Below, one piece after another: positions 16,705 through 25,622 of a stretch of DNA of 64,000 nucleotides. Numbering within the stretch: position 1 is the stretch's first letter; every line of letters begins with the position of its first letter. The DNA comes from Micavibrio sp. UBA6147 (GTDB lineage: Bacteria; Pseudomonadota; Alphaproteobacteria; Micavibrionales; UBA1664). The notes beneath the pieces are model-generated. The model worked only from the letters and a program-made list of their open reading frames with translations, did no database searches and was not told the DNA's origin. The stretch covers positions 206,050-270,049 of the forward strand of contig DIUX01000001.1 of the NCBI GenBank assembly GCA_002423185.1, read 5' to 3'. Both the position numbers and the translations under genes were made by a program.

Positions 16705-16822
16705 CGTGGCTTCCCCATTATTTTTACGCAGCATAGCATAAAAACAAAGCCACGGAAAAGCCCGCCCAAACCGGTCATGTAACAACCCGCCAACAAACTC
16801 ACCAACAAACCCGCTGCACAAC

Positions 16823-16853
16823 AAAAAAGCGCCGCTCGATGGCGGCGCTTTTG
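16823..16853 (-). terminator. Intrinsic terminator after rpsD
   Basis: The AAAAGCGCCG/CGGCGCTTTT stem with a T-run on the minus strand begins 19 bp after the rpsD stop codon. Confidence 0.8.
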
Positions 16854-16871
16854 TATCGGGGAGATCCCAAA

Positions 16872-17492
16872 TTAACGTGAGTAGAATTCGACCACGAGGT
16901 TCGGTTCCATCTGCACGGCATAGGGGACGTCTTCCAAACGCGGTGTGCGAACGAAAGTGCCTTTGATGGCTTTTTCGTCAACAGTCACGTATTCCGGCCA
17001 TTCACGCTCATTGCTGGCGAGGGCGGACAAAACGTTTTGGTGCGTTTTGGATTTTTGTTTGATTTCGATGACATCGCCTTCTTGAACAATGTAAGAAGGA
17101 ATGTTGACGCGCTTGCCGTTCACCAAAACGTGGCTGTGGCCGACGATTTGACGGGCGGAGAACACGGTCGGGGCGAATTTCATGCGGTACACAACCGCGT
17201 CCAGACGGCGCTCAAGCAAGCCGATCAGGTTTTGACCCGTATCGCCTTTGAGGCGCATCGCTTCTTTATAGTAGCGGTGGAATTGTTTTTCGCCGATGTT
17301 GCCGTAATAGCCTTTAAGCTTTTGCTTGGCCATTAACTGAATGCCGTAATCTGACAATTTGCCGCGACGTGCGGGGCCGTGTTGGCCGGGGCCATATTGG
17401 CGTTTATTGACGGGAGATTTTGCGCGACCCCACAAGTTGAGGCCGAGGCGGCGGTCAATCTTATGTTTCGACTGTGGGCGTTTTTCACTCAT
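16872..17492 (-). CDS. rpsD: 30S ribosomal protein S4
   Basis: The 206-residue protein has the S4 layout: KIDRRLGLNLWGRAKSPVNK at the N-terminus, GQHGPARRGKLSDYGIQL, and the S4 RNA-binding domain LERRLDAVVYRMKFAPTVFS followed by ARQIVGHSHVLVNGKRVNIP. It is a primary 16S rRNA binder needed for small-subunit assembly and accuracy. The start at 17492 gives the normal length; the frame runs further upstream to 17564 without support. It is monocistronic, ending in a terminator. Confidence 0.96.
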   Translation of the reverse strand: MSEKRPQSKHKIDRRLGLNLWGRAKSPVNKRQYGPGQHGPARRGKLSDYGIQLMAKQKLKGYYGNIGEKQFHRYYKEAMRLKGDTGQNLIGLLERRLDAVVYRMKFAPTVFSARQIVGHSHVLVNGKRVNIPSYIVQEGDVIEIKQKSKTHQNVLSALASNEREWPEYVTVDEKAIKGTFVRTPRLEDVPYAVQMEPNLVVEFYSR

Positions 17493-17746
17493 AACAATGT
17501 CCTTTGTTTTATACGAGTTGTTGTATTGTCCCGATAGGTCTTTTGCGAGGCCGGAGCCAATCAAAAGACGTGTTCATAACGAACCACATTCTCAGGAATA
17601 GGGCGTATTTATACCCATAACCGCCCGCAAGTCAAAGGTTTTTTTGAAAAAACACGGCAAAACAGCCATGAAAAAGCCTCACCCATAGGTCGCGGGGAGG
17701 GCGCAGGAAAAAACGCGCAAAAACAAAGGCCTCAAACAACCGCGCC

Positions 17747-18916
17747 CTATTCCCGCAAGTCGTTCCAGAATTCTTTGACTTTGTTGAGGAAGCCAGCGGA
17801 TTCAGGGCTGTTTTTATCGGGGTCTTTGCCCATGAATTGTTTGAGCAAGTCTTTTTGCTTGCCGTTCAAATTCACCGGTGTTTCAACGAAAATCTCGATA
17901 TACATATCGCCCGTGGATGTTGAACGCAAAATGCTCATGCCCTTGCTGCGCAGGCGGAATTGCTGGCCTGTTTGGGTACCAGCGGGGATTTTGACTTCGG
18001 ATCGGCCGCCATCAATGGTCGGCACCTCGATTTTGCCACCCAGCGCCGCCGCGCCCATGGACACCGGCACGCGGCAATACAGGTTTGCCCCTTCGCGGTT
18101 AAAGAATTTATGCGCCTTGATGTTGAGCAAGACATATAAATCGCCCGCGGGGCCGCCCTTCAGGCCGGCTTCGCCTTCGCCGGCGAGGCGGATGCGGCGT
18201 CCGTGTTCAATACCGGCGGGGATGGACACTTTGAGGGTTTTTTCCTTGCGAATACGGCCTTGCCCCGAACAAGTGTCGCAGGCCTCGCGCACAATCGTTC
18301 CGCCGCCGCCGCATGTCGAACATGTGCGCTCGATGGTGAAAAATCCTTGCTGCGCCCGCATCTGTCCGGTGCCGGAACAGGTGGGGCAGCGCTCCGGCTT
18401 CGTTCCGGCCTTCGCGCCCGACCCGTCACAGGTTTCACACCCTTGCCATGTCGGCACGCGAATGGTTTTGTCGACGCCTTTATAGGCTTCCTCAAGCGTG
18501 ATATCGAGCGCGTATTGAAGGTCGGAGCCGCGCGTTTGTCCGCTGTAAGCGCCGCCGCTGCGTCCGCCGCTCATCATGTCGCCGAACATTTCCTCAAAAA
18601 TATCGGAAAAGCCGCCAAAGCCCCCGAATCCAGCACCGGCGCCCGCGCCGCCGCCCATGCCGCTGGCACCGCGCATTCCGGCACTGCCGTCAAAGGCCGC
18701 CGCGCCGTATCGGTCATAGGCGGCGCGTTTGTCCTTGTCCTTCAACACGTCATAGGCGTGCGAGATTTCCTTGAATTTTTCTTCGGCTTCGGCGTTGTCT
18801 TTGTTTTGGTCGGGATGATATTTCATCGCCATCTTGCGATAGCCTTTTTTGATCTCATCATCCGATGCGCCGCGTTCGACGCCGAGCAATCCGTAATAAT
18901 CTTTGCTGTCTGACAT
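17747..18916 (-). CDS. dnaJ: Chaperone DnaJ
   Basis: A full 389-residue type I Hsp40: J domain with KYHPDQNKD (HPD), Gly-rich linker (residues about 75-110), four CxxCxGxG zinc motifs (CETCDGSG, CPTCSGTG, CSTCGGGG, CDTCSGQG) and the C-terminal substrate-binding domains. It delivers unfolded clients to DnaK and stimulates its ATPase. It lies 18 bp downstream of a second J-domain gene on the same strand and in line with dnaK further upstream. Confidence 0.96.
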   Translation of the reverse strand: MSDSKDYYGLLGVERGASDDEIKKGYRKMAMKYHPDQNKDNAEAEEKFKEISHAYDVLKDKDKRAAYDRYGAAAFDGSAGMRGASGMGGGAGAGAGFGGFGGFSDIFEEMFGDMMSGGRSGGAYSGQTRGSDLQYALDITLEEAYKGVDKTIRVPTWQGCETCDGSGAKAGTKPERCPTCSGTGQMRAQQGFFTIERTCSTCGGGGTIVREACDTCSGQGRIRKEKTLKVSIPAGIEHGRRIRLAGEGEAGLKGGPAGDLYVLLNIKAHKFFNREGANLYCRVPVSMGAAALGGKIEVPTIDGGRSEVKIPAGTQTGQQFRLRSKGMSILRSTSTGDMYIEIFVETPVNLNGKQKDLLKQFMGKDPDKNSPESAGFLNKVKEFWNDLRE

Positions 18917-18934
18917 AAATCCGTATCCCGTGTT

Positions 18935-19831
18935 TTATAAAGGGCCGAAATCGGCACCAAAATCAGTGGGTGAGGCGGGGCTTTCGGCCTTCTCCGACCG
19001 CAATGGCCAAAAAATGGTTTCAAGAACATCAAGCGCCGCACCGGCTCTGTGGCGCAAGCCCTGCGTATCGCGGTTTTGGGGCACAGCTTGGTGTTTGAGG
19101 GCGTGAAGATTAATCGCTTGTAGGCGGCCTTTATTGTCGCCTTTGTTGTCGTTTGAGACGCCGCCAAGGCGGGTTGCAAAGCCCGCAGCATTGCGCGCAG
19201 CGACCGCTTCGGTGCTGTGCCGCGCTGTTTTGGTGGCGGCGGAGGCGGTGTTTTTGACGCGCTTTCCGTGGGTTGCGGCCTGTGCCGCGGCTTGTTTCAA
19301 GATGGCAAGTGATTGTAAATCCGCCAAAACACGGTCATACAGGGCGCGTTTTTCGCGGGTTTTGATCCGTTCATAGGCGTGGGCGATGGCTTGGAAACGG
19401 CGTTCTGCGGCTCGTTGGTATTGTTCTTCGTGGCGGTCAGGGTGCCAATGCAGTGCCAGCCGGCGAAACGCCGCGTGAATGTCCTTTTGGTCGGCATCGG
19501 CGGTAATGCCCAATATTGTGTAAGCGTCCTGTGTCGGTGCCTGTGCGGGGGCGGACGGCGCGTTTTTGCCGTTGCGTGATTTGTCGTTGCCGTCGCGGCT
19601 CGTCTTGAGGGGCGTTGACTGTGCAGATGAAGGCTCTTCTTGGGTCGATGCCTCTGCGGCGTCCGATACGGCGAGCGTTTTGCGCAGGGCGCGCAGGACG
19701 TGACTCTCCAATACTGCGCTTCCTAACACCTTCGAAGACGGCGTCGCGACCCCCGCCTCAGTTTTTGCGGAGGCTGCGGGCACGGAAGGGGCTGAATCGC
19801 GGTTGCTGTTGTGCTGCGTTTGCGCGGTCAT
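18935..19831 (-). CDS. J-domain protein of unknown role
   Basis: A 298-residue protein with an internal J domain at about residues 102-165 (DAYTILGITADADQKDIHAA, then LALHWHPDRHEE with the HPD motif). The 100 residues before it are Ser/Thr/Ala-rich and probably disordered. The 130 after it are basic and helical, with no zinc-finger or client-binding domain. It sits between dnaK and dnaJ where many relatives have the two adjacent, so it is probably a specialised DnaK co-chaperone. The client is unknown. Confidence 0.82.
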   Translation of the reverse strand: MTAQTQHNSNRDSAPSVPAASAKTEAGVATPSSKVLGSAVLESHVLRALRKTLAVSDAAEASTQEEPSSAQSTPLKTSRDGNDKSRNGKNAPSAPAQAPTQDAYTILGITADADQKDIHAAFRRLALHWHPDRHEEQYQRAAERRFQAIAHAYERIKTREKRALYDRVLADLQSLAILKQAAAQAATHGKRVKNTASAATKTARHSTEAVAARNAAGFATRLGGVSNDNKGDNKGRLQAINLHALKHQAVPQNRDTQGLRHRAGAALDVLETIFWPLRSEKAESPASPTDFGADFGPL

Positions 19832-19984
19832 CGCGTGTTATCCTAAAATCTTCATAAACTACAGTCAAACTCTACAAAAAATGGGACTTCGATAAAGATA
19901 TCCGTTTTTTATTCACAAGGTTGTTCACAGCCTTATACACAGATTTTCAATGGGTTGCGAGGCTAAATATGCTGCAAGGCTTTT

Positions 19985-20037
19985 ATAAAATGCGGGCGGG
20001 CGGCTTCCTAAAATGAGGGAATGCCGTCCACCCGCAT
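19985..20037 (-). terminator. Strong intrinsic terminator after dnaK
   Basis: On the minus strand a 15-bp stem with one mismatch (ATGCGGGTGGACGGC/GCCGCCCGCCCGCAT) is followed by TTTTAT. It starts a few bases after the dnaK stop at 20044, so the J-protein and dnaJ genes downstream need their own promoter in 19832-19984 or read-through. Confidence 0.8.
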
Positions 20038-20043
20038 GGGGGA

Positions 20044-21978
20044 TTATTTGCCTTTGTCTTGGTCGTCGACTTCGGTGAATTCGGCGTCAACGACATCAGG
20101 GTCGGCTTTGCTGTCGCCTTTATCTGAAGACGGCGCAGCATCCGCGGGCGCTCCAGCGGCTTCTTCTTGTTCCTTGCGGTACGCAAGTTCGCCGAGCTTC
20201 ATGGACGCCTTCATCAAAACATCGGTTTTTGCCTTGAGGTCGTCCGTGTCGGGGCTTTCTTGCTCCAGCAAGGATTTGACATCGTTTAAGGCCGTGTCGA
20301 TCTCGCCGCGCTCCTCGGCACCGAGCTTGTCGCCGAATTCGGAAATGGATTTTTCCGTCGCGTTGACAAGGGATTCGGCTTGGTTGCGGGCTTCAACCGC
20401 GGCGCGGCGCTTTTTGTCGCTCTCGGCATTGACTTCGGCATCCTTGACCATTTTTTCGATCTCGGAATCGTCAAGCCCGCCAGAGGCTTGAATGACGATT
20501 TGCTGCTCTTTGTTTGTCGCTTTGTCCTTGGCGGACACGTTGACAATACCGTTCGCATCAATGTCGAATGTTACCTCGATCTGAGGAATGCCGCGCGGTG
20601 CGGGGGGGATTCCGGTCAGGTCGAATTGGCCGAGCAATTTATTGTCCGCCGCCATTTCGCGCTCGCCTTGCGATACACGGATGGTGACGGCATTTTGGCT
20701 GTCTTCAGCGGTGGAGAAAACCTGCGTTTTCTTGGTCGGGATGGTGGTGTTGCGTTCAATCAAACGGGTGAACACACCGCCCAAGGTTTCGATGCCGAGT
20801 GACAAGGGGGTCACGTCGAGCAACAAAACATCCTTCACATCGCCTTGCAAGACGCCGCCTTGAATCGCCGCGCCATTGGCAACGACTTCATCGGGGTTGA
20901 CGCCTTTGTGCGGCTCTTTGCCAAAGAAGTCTTTGACGGTTTGGATGATTTTCGGCATACGGGTCATCCCGCCGACCAGCAAGACTTCGTCAATGTCGCT
21001 GGCCTTCAGACCGGCGTCTTTGAGCGCCGCTTTACACGGATCAATCGTGCGCTTGACGAGGTCTTCAACAAGGCTTTCGAGTTTTGCGCGGGTGAGTTTA
21101 AGCGTCAAGTGTTTCGCACCCGAAGCATCCGCCGCGATAAAGGGCTGGTTGATTTCGGTTTGCGTGGTGCTGGACAGCTCGATTTTGGCTTTTTCCGCCG
21201 CGTCTTTCAGGCGTTGCAACGCCATTTTGTCGTTGCGAAGCTCAATGCCTGTTTCCTTTTTGAACTCATCGGCAAGGTAATCAATGATGCGCGAGTCAAA
21301 ATCTTCCCCGCCAAGGAACGTGTCGCCATTGGTGGATTTCACTTCGAACACACCGTCACCGATCTCAAGGATGGACACGTCGAACGTGCCGCCGCCGAGG
21401 TCATAAACCGCAATCACGCCGGAGGCTTTTTTATCAAGCCCGTAGGCGAGTGCGGCCGCGGTTGGTTCGTTGATGATCCGCAGCACTTCAAGACCGGCGA
21501 TTTTACCGGCGTCTTTGGTGGCTTGGCGCTGGGAGTCATTGAAATAGGCGGGGACGGTAATCACGGCCTTGTCCACGGTTTCACCGAGGTAGCTCTCCGC
21601 CGTTTCTTTCATTTTCTTGAGAACCATCGCGCTGATCTGGCTCGGCGCGAATTTTTCGTCATTCACCGTGACCCAAGCATCGCCGTTATCCGCCTTTGAA
21701 ATGGTAAAGGGGGATTTGGAGGCCATGTCTTTGACGGCCTTGTCCGTAAACGGACGACCGATCAGGCGCTTAATGCCGTACAGGGTGTTTTCAGGGTTTG
21801 TGACGGCCTGACGCTTCGCCGGTTGACCGACAAGACGCTCACCGTCATTGGTGAAGGCAATCATAGAGGGGGTGGTGCGTGCGCCCTCGGCGTTTTCGAT
21901 CACGCGGGGTTTGTCGCCTTCCATAACGGCAACACAGGAATTGGTCGTTCCAAGGTCGATACCTATTACTTTACTCAT
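20044..21978 (-). CDS. dnaK: Chaperone DnaK (Hsp70)
   Basis: A complete 644-residue DnaK: KVIGIDLGTTNSCVAVMEGD at the N-terminus, AVITVPAYFNDSQRQATKDA, IAVYDLGGGTFDVSILE, the linker DVLLLDVTPLSLGIETLGG and the substrate-binding domain with lid. It ends in an acidic tail (DAEFTEVDDQDKGK). It works with GrpE (8858) and DnaJ (17747), both in this window. The ATG has a GAAAGGAG Shine-Dalgarno. 383 bp of upstream sequence without genes leave room for heat-shock and housekeeping promoters. Confidence 0.97.
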   Translation of the reverse strand: MSKVIGIDLGTTNSCVAVMEGDKPRVIENAEGARTTPSMIAFTNDGERLVGQPAKRQAVTNPENTLYGIKRLIGRPFTDKAVKDMASKSPFTISKADNGDAWVTVNDEKFAPSQISAMVLKKMKETAESYLGETVDKAVITVPAYFNDSQRQATKDAGKIAGLEVLRIINEPTAAALAYGLDKKASGVIAVYDLGGGTFDVSILEIGDGVFEVKSTNGDTFLGGEDFDSRIIDYLADEFKKETGIELRNDKMALQRLKDAAEKAKIELSSTTQTEINQPFIAADASGAKHLTLKLTRAKLESLVEDLVKRTIDPCKAALKDAGLKASDIDEVLLVGGMTRMPKIIQTVKDFFGKEPHKGVNPDEVVANGAAIQGGVLQGDVKDVLLLDVTPLSLGIETLGGVFTRLIERNTTIPTKKTQVFSTAEDSQNAVTIRVSQGEREMAADNKLLGQFDLTGIPPAPRGIPQIEVTFDIDANGIVNVSAKDKATNKEQQIVIQASGGLDDSEIEKMVKDAEVNAESDKKRRAAVEARNQAESLVNATEKSISEFGDKLGAEERGEIDTALNDVKSLLEQESPDTDDLKAKTDVLMKASMKLGELAYRKEQEEAAGAPADAAPSSDKGDSKADPDVVDAEFTEVDDQDKGK

Positions 21979-22292
21979 CTTTAATCTCCTTTCAGTGGCA
22001 AATCAGATGATGGTGCAGCCCAAAATGGCACTGCGGTTTTTAATGAACAGTCGATTCCCAAGCGGTCAAGACAGCATAAGGAAACAAGCAATAGACCTAT
22101 CGCATATTCCCCGCTCCGTCAATATCGCGAAGGGGTAAAGATTACGCTGTGATATGCTTTCGCATGTCCTTGAATACGGTATGTATCCTTTGGCTATCGT
22201 CCGCTTATTTGACCGATTTTGCGAAGCCCTCATCAAAAAAGCAACCCCGCGGATCGTCATCCAGCCTTCGATGTCAACATAACCTTTAGATA

Positions 22293-22322
22293 AGAATATA
22301 TTCCTTTACCCGCAATTGTCAA
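22293..22322 (-). promoter_or_regulatory. Possible sigma-70 promoter upstream of dnaK
   Basis: On the minus strand TTGACA and TATTCT are separated by 18 bp, about 315 bp upstream of the dnaK start. The rest of 21979-22361 holds no ORF I can support. A CTTG...TTCATTAAA pair nearer the gene (about 22040-22070) could be a sigma-32-type promoter, but it matches only loosely. Confidence 0.35.
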
Positions 22323-22361
22323 ACATTTTTGACAAAGGACAAAGAAGGGGAGGCGTGAGCC

Positions 22362-22823
22362 CTATGACGGCAATTCGGCTTTCTCGGCCTTTAAGATGGC
22401 GCCGTCTACGCCAGTGATGACGATTTTCGTGCCGGCGAGCAAGTCTTGGCTGATCTCGATTTTCCATGTCGTGTCGTCAACCTTGATTTTGCCGAACCCG
22501 TTTTCGGTCGGGGTATCGAGGGTGAAGGTACGCCCGACATAGGCTTCGCCGCGGCGGTTCAACATGGTGTCGTCCGTATGCATCGGCTGGCCTTTGCGCC
22601 ATTGCCGCCACCCCAAAAGAGCGAAGATCGACAGGAAAGACCAGATAACAAGCTGCATCTGCGGGCCGAGGTCGACCGCCAATAAAATAATGCCGACAAC
22701 AAACGCACCAACCCCGAACCACAGGATGATAAAGCCGGGAATAAAGACCTCCAGAATGAGGAACACGAGGCCGAACGCCCACCAGTGCCAGAATTCTGCT
22801 TGCTCAAGCCAAGTTTCAATCAT
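22362..22823 (-). CDS. NfeD-like membrane protein
   Basis: A 153-residue protein: hydrophobic segments at about residues 11-33 and 35-70 (WHWWAFGLVFLILEVFIPGF, GVGAFVVGIILLAVDLG), then a C-terminal OB-fold-like domain with RRGEAYVGRTFTLDTPTENG and GTKIVITGVDG. This is the short NfeD family, whose OB domain partners SPFH/stomatin proteins in the membrane. The SPFH gene lies 118 bp upstream on the same strand, the classic pairing. Confidence 0.88.
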   Translation of the reverse strand: MIETWLEQAEFWHWWAFGLVFLILEVFIPGFIILWFGVGAFVVGIILLAVDLGPQMQLVIWSFLSIFALLGWRQWRKGQPMHTDDTMLNRRGEAYVGRTFTLDTPTENGFGKIKVDDTTWKIEISQDLLAGTKIVITGVDGAILKAEKAELPS

Positions 22824-22941
22824 GTTGAACGTCCTTTTCGGTTGTCGGTCTTGTCTATTCTATTGGTTTTAGTGAGGGTAGTAGGGCGTGTGCGGCAAGG
22901 CAGGGAATAGCCTATCCCGCGCCACACATACGCCACCTTGT

Positions 22942-23883
22942 TTATTTTTTCGCCTTGGATGCCGCTGCGGCGGCACCTTCGGTTTTGAAGGCTTCCTTGG
23001 CAATCTCGCCGATGCCGCCGATGGCGCCGATGACGCTGGAGGCCTCAAGCGGGATAAACAATGTTTTCTGGTTCGGAGAATCAGCGAATTTGCCGAGGGC
23101 GCGGACATATTCTTGCGCCACGAAATAGTTGATCGCCTGAACATTGCCGCCGGCAATCGCATTGGACACGGCCTTTGTGGCTGCGGCTTCGGCGTCGGCA
23201 AGGCGTTCGCGGGCTTCGGCGTCGCGGAAGGCGGCTTCCTTGCGGCCTTCGGCCTCCAACACGGCGGCGCGTTTTTCGCCTTCGGCGCGGGCAATGGCGG
23301 CTTGACGCGCGCCTTCGGCCTCAAGGATCACAGCGCGTTTTTCCCGCTCGGCCTTCATCTGGCGTGCCATAGAGTCAACAAGGTCGCGCGGCGGGCTGAT
23401 GTCTTTGATCTCGATACGGGTGACTTTGATGCCCCAAGGCGCGGTGGCATCGTCAACAATGCCGAGCAATTTGGCGTTGATCTGATCCCGCTCGGACAAC
23501 AACGAGTCCAAATCCATCGACCCCATCACCGTCCGGATGTTGGTCATGGTGAGGTTGAGGACGGAGCGTTCAAGCTCGCGCACCTGATAAGCGGCCTTGG
23601 CGGCGTCGAGGACTTGGTAGAACACAACCCCGTCAACCCGCACAACGGCGTTGTCCTTGGTGATGACGTCTTGCGAGGCCACATCAAGGACGTTTTCCAT
23701 CATGTTCATCTTGGCGCCGATGCGGTCGATGAAGGGGATGATGAAATGCAGGCCGGGGCGCAATGTCGTGGTGTATCGACCAAAGCGTTCAACCGTGTAT
23801 TCCTGTCCCTGTGACACGGCTTTGACGCCGTTGAAAATGATGACAAATGCGAAAACGACAATAGCGCCGACAAGAATATCCAT
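22942..23883 (-). CDS. SPFH/Band 7 (stomatin-like) protein
   Basis: The 313-residue protein has an N-terminal membrane anchor (DILVGAIVVFAFVIIFNGVK), then the SPFH core: SQGQEYTVERFGRYTTTLRP, IPFIDRIGAKMNMMENVLDV and ELERSVLNLTMTNIRTVMG. A long Ala/Glu coiled-coil follows (EGARQAAIARAEGEKRAAVL) and a hydrophobic IGAIGGIGEIA segment. It belongs to the QmcA/paraslipin group that forms large oligomeric membrane rings and is thought to organise membrane microdomains with NfeD. The C-terminus is Ala/Lys-rich. Confidence 0.92.
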   Translation of the reverse strand: MDILVGAIVVFAFVIIFNGVKAVSQGQEYTVERFGRYTTTLRPGLHFIIPFIDRIGAKMNMMENVLDVASQDVITKDNAVVRVDGVVFYQVLDAAKAAYQVRELERSVLNLTMTNIRTVMGSMDLDSLLSERDQINAKLLGIVDDATAPWGIKVTRIEIKDISPPRDLVDSMARQMKAEREKRAVILEAEGARQAAIARAEGEKRAAVLEAEGRKEAAFRDAEARERLADAEAAATKAVSNAIAGGNVQAINYFVAQEYVRALGKFADSPNQKTLFIPLEASSVIGAIGGIGEIAKEAFKTEGAAAAASKAKK

Positions 23884-24026
23884 AAGGTTGCATCCCTTTT
23901 AACGATTAATTTCCACATTAAAATAGCAAGTTTATGAATGGATGGAAAGGGGGCGCATCACACCAAAGGCGTAAATGCTGTATGAAACGGCACAAAGATG
24001 GGGATTCATAGTAAGGGAATTAAGTA

Positions 24027-24965
24027 TTAATCGCGATCATACCGACTGCTGCGGCTTTTTTTCGGGCGTCTGCCGCTGACTTGTCCGGCGGTGGCAAGCC
24101 CAGCCCCCGCAAGGGAAAGGCCGAGCCAGCCAAGCGCGCCGTATGTCCAGATGTCTTTATAGGTTTCAAACATGCGATGGCCGAAATTATCAACCTCGAC
24201 AACTTGATACACCTCGCCGCGTCCTGCGCCATAGTTTTCAGGCGTGATGGCGGCGGCGGCCTGTTGCCACAGGGTTTGTTGGGCGGCGAGAGTAGGGGCA
24301 ATCGCGTCCCCCGTGAGGCGGTTGATCGTTCCGCGGCGGGAGTCACGGTAAATCTCGCCGTCTTGCTCAAGATAGGGCATGGAAATTCCGCCATAGCTGA
24401 AGGTCGCGGGCGCGAACTCGGCGGCTGGAATATTGGGGTGCTGTTCCATCATCGCAAGGGTTTTGGCGTATGTGTCGGCAACTTCGGCGGCATATATTTG
24501 CGCCAAAACGGGGTTTTCAATCAAATCCCAGCGATGCACGGTGTCGTGGTCACCGTCTTTATCAAGCCGGTAATTAGGAGGGGTTGTTTGCACGCGGTAG
24601 ACTTCGTAAGAGCCATTATGCTGGATGAGGGCAATACGGGATTCCAGTTCCTGCGACACGATATACCCTGCGCTTTGGCTGAAATTCGTGCTGAGAGTCG
24701 GGTCAACCTGAACGCTATCGGGGTCAAGCACTGCTGAGGTAATCCCCGCAACGCCGCAAACAGCCACGTTTCCAAGAACGCCCACCAATAAGCCACCTAT
24801 GACGAAGGCGCTTTCAAGGTCGTTAATTCCCAATGTGGTGCGGCTGATGGCTTCCTTTGCAAAAATGCCCATCGCGCTTTTGCCCTCAGGCGTGCGGCCA
24901 AGCGCACCGGCCACGCGGCCGCGGACGGTCTTGTATTGCGGTTTGTCGAGGGGGCTGTCTGCCAT
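24027..24965 (-). CDS. Array paralog 1: two-TM protein of unknown family
   Basis: About 312 residues from the MADSPLDKPQ start, which matches the MAD start of its paralogs; an ATG at 24992 adds nine residues. It has a basic N-terminus, TM1 (residues about 53-77), a predicted periplasmic domain with YIVSQELESRIALIQHNGSY, EVYRVQ and WDLIENPVLAQIYA, then LWQQAAAAITPENYGAGRGE, TM2 (LGWLGLSLAGAGLATAG) and an Arg/Lys tail. Closest in the window to paralog 7 (YLVSQDIDNRF, VYRI). It is separated from the other members by the J-domain gene and a terminator. The family and function are not recognised. Confidence 0.78.
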   Translation of the reverse strand: MADSPLDKPQYKTVRGRVAGALGRTPEGKSAMGIFAKEAISRTTLGINDLESAFVIGGLLVGVLGNVAVCGVAGITSAVLDPDSVQVDPTLSTNFSQSAGYIVSQELESRIALIQHNGSYEVYRVQTTPPNYRLDKDGDHDTVHRWDLIENPVLAQIYAAEVADTYAKTLAMMEQHPNIPAAEFAPATFSYGGISMPYLEQDGEIYRDSRRGTINRLTGDAIAPTLAAQQTLWQQAAAAITPENYGAGRGEVYQVVEVDNFGHRMFETYKDIWTYGALGWLGLSLAGAGLATAGQVSGRRPKKSRSSRYDRD

Positions 24966-25021
24966 ATCGTGCCTGTATAAGCTTTCTTTCATTTATTCGG
25001 GGAGTCGATACGCATCCATTG

Positions 25022-25060
25022 AAAAAAGGCGGTTTTTTGGTGCACCGCCTTTATCGTTTT
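25022..25060 (-). terminator. Intrinsic terminator after the small J-domain gene
   Basis: Read on the minus strand, AAAGGCGGT...ACCGCC is followed by TTTTTTC. It lies directly after the stop at 25067 and before the start of array paralog 1, so paralog 1 should have its own promoter or depend on read-through. Confidence 0.75.
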
Positions 25061-25066
25061 TGAGTC

Positions 25067-25486
25067 TTACTTCGGCCTGAAGGCTGCGAACGGATCGCGT
25101 TTTTTGAAGGCCATGGTCGGCTTTGCATCGGGCTTTTGACCGACTTTGCCGAGTCCTTGCTCGAACGTCTCAGTGAAGGACGGGGCGTCACGGAACGAAT
25201 TGGTTGCGCCGCTTGTGCTGCCTGGCTTTTGACCGGCTGCGGCTTGCTCGAGACCCGCTTTGCCGTATTGGTCGTAAATATTGCGTTTTACAGGGTCTTG
25301 CAGGACTTCCCACGCAGCATTGATTTGCGCCATTTTCTTTGCGGCTTCGGCTTTTTCTGCGTCAGTTTTGTCGTGCTGCTGATCAGGGTGAGATTTCATC
25401 GCAAGTTTGCGATATTTTTTCTTGATGCTGTCGGCGTCTTCGCCTTTTTGTGCGCCAAGGGCATCATAATATTCTGTATCAGACAT
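25067..25486 (-). CDS. Small J-domain protein
   Basis: A 139-residue protein with an N-terminal J domain (EYYDALGAQKGEDADSIKKK, then LAMKSHPDQQHDKTDAEKAE, with HPD) and NIYDQYGKAGLEQAAAG marking its end. A Gly/Ser/Pro linker follows, and a short tail ends in MAFKKRDPFAAFRPK. It has no zinc finger or client-binding domain. It lies inside the array of two-TM paralogs, 136 bp from paralog 2, on the same strand. That position suggests a co-chaperone dedicated to the family, but this is inference. Confidence 0.85.
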   Translation of the reverse strand: MSDTEYYDALGAQKGEDADSIKKKYRKLAMKSHPDQQHDKTDAEKAEAAKKMAQINAAWEVLQDPVKRNIYDQYGKAGLEQAAAGQKPGSTSGATNSFRDAPSFTETFEQGLGKVGQKPDAKPTMAFKKRDPFAAFRPK

Positions 25487-25622
25487 TTTTAATCCTACTC
25501 CCTTTGAAAATCGCCATTTGTTCTGATGTCTATTAATTACGGAAAATAAATAGTTATGTCAAGAAAAAATATAGTTTTTTAGTATGCAATAATTGCTTTT
25601 TTGTGAGCCTTGAATGAGCAAG

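Noticed and set aside
20845..21699. Long plus-strand open frame (284 codons) opposite dnaK
   Set aside because: A shadow of dnaK codon bias; it has no homology-like motifs and no Shine-Dalgarno.
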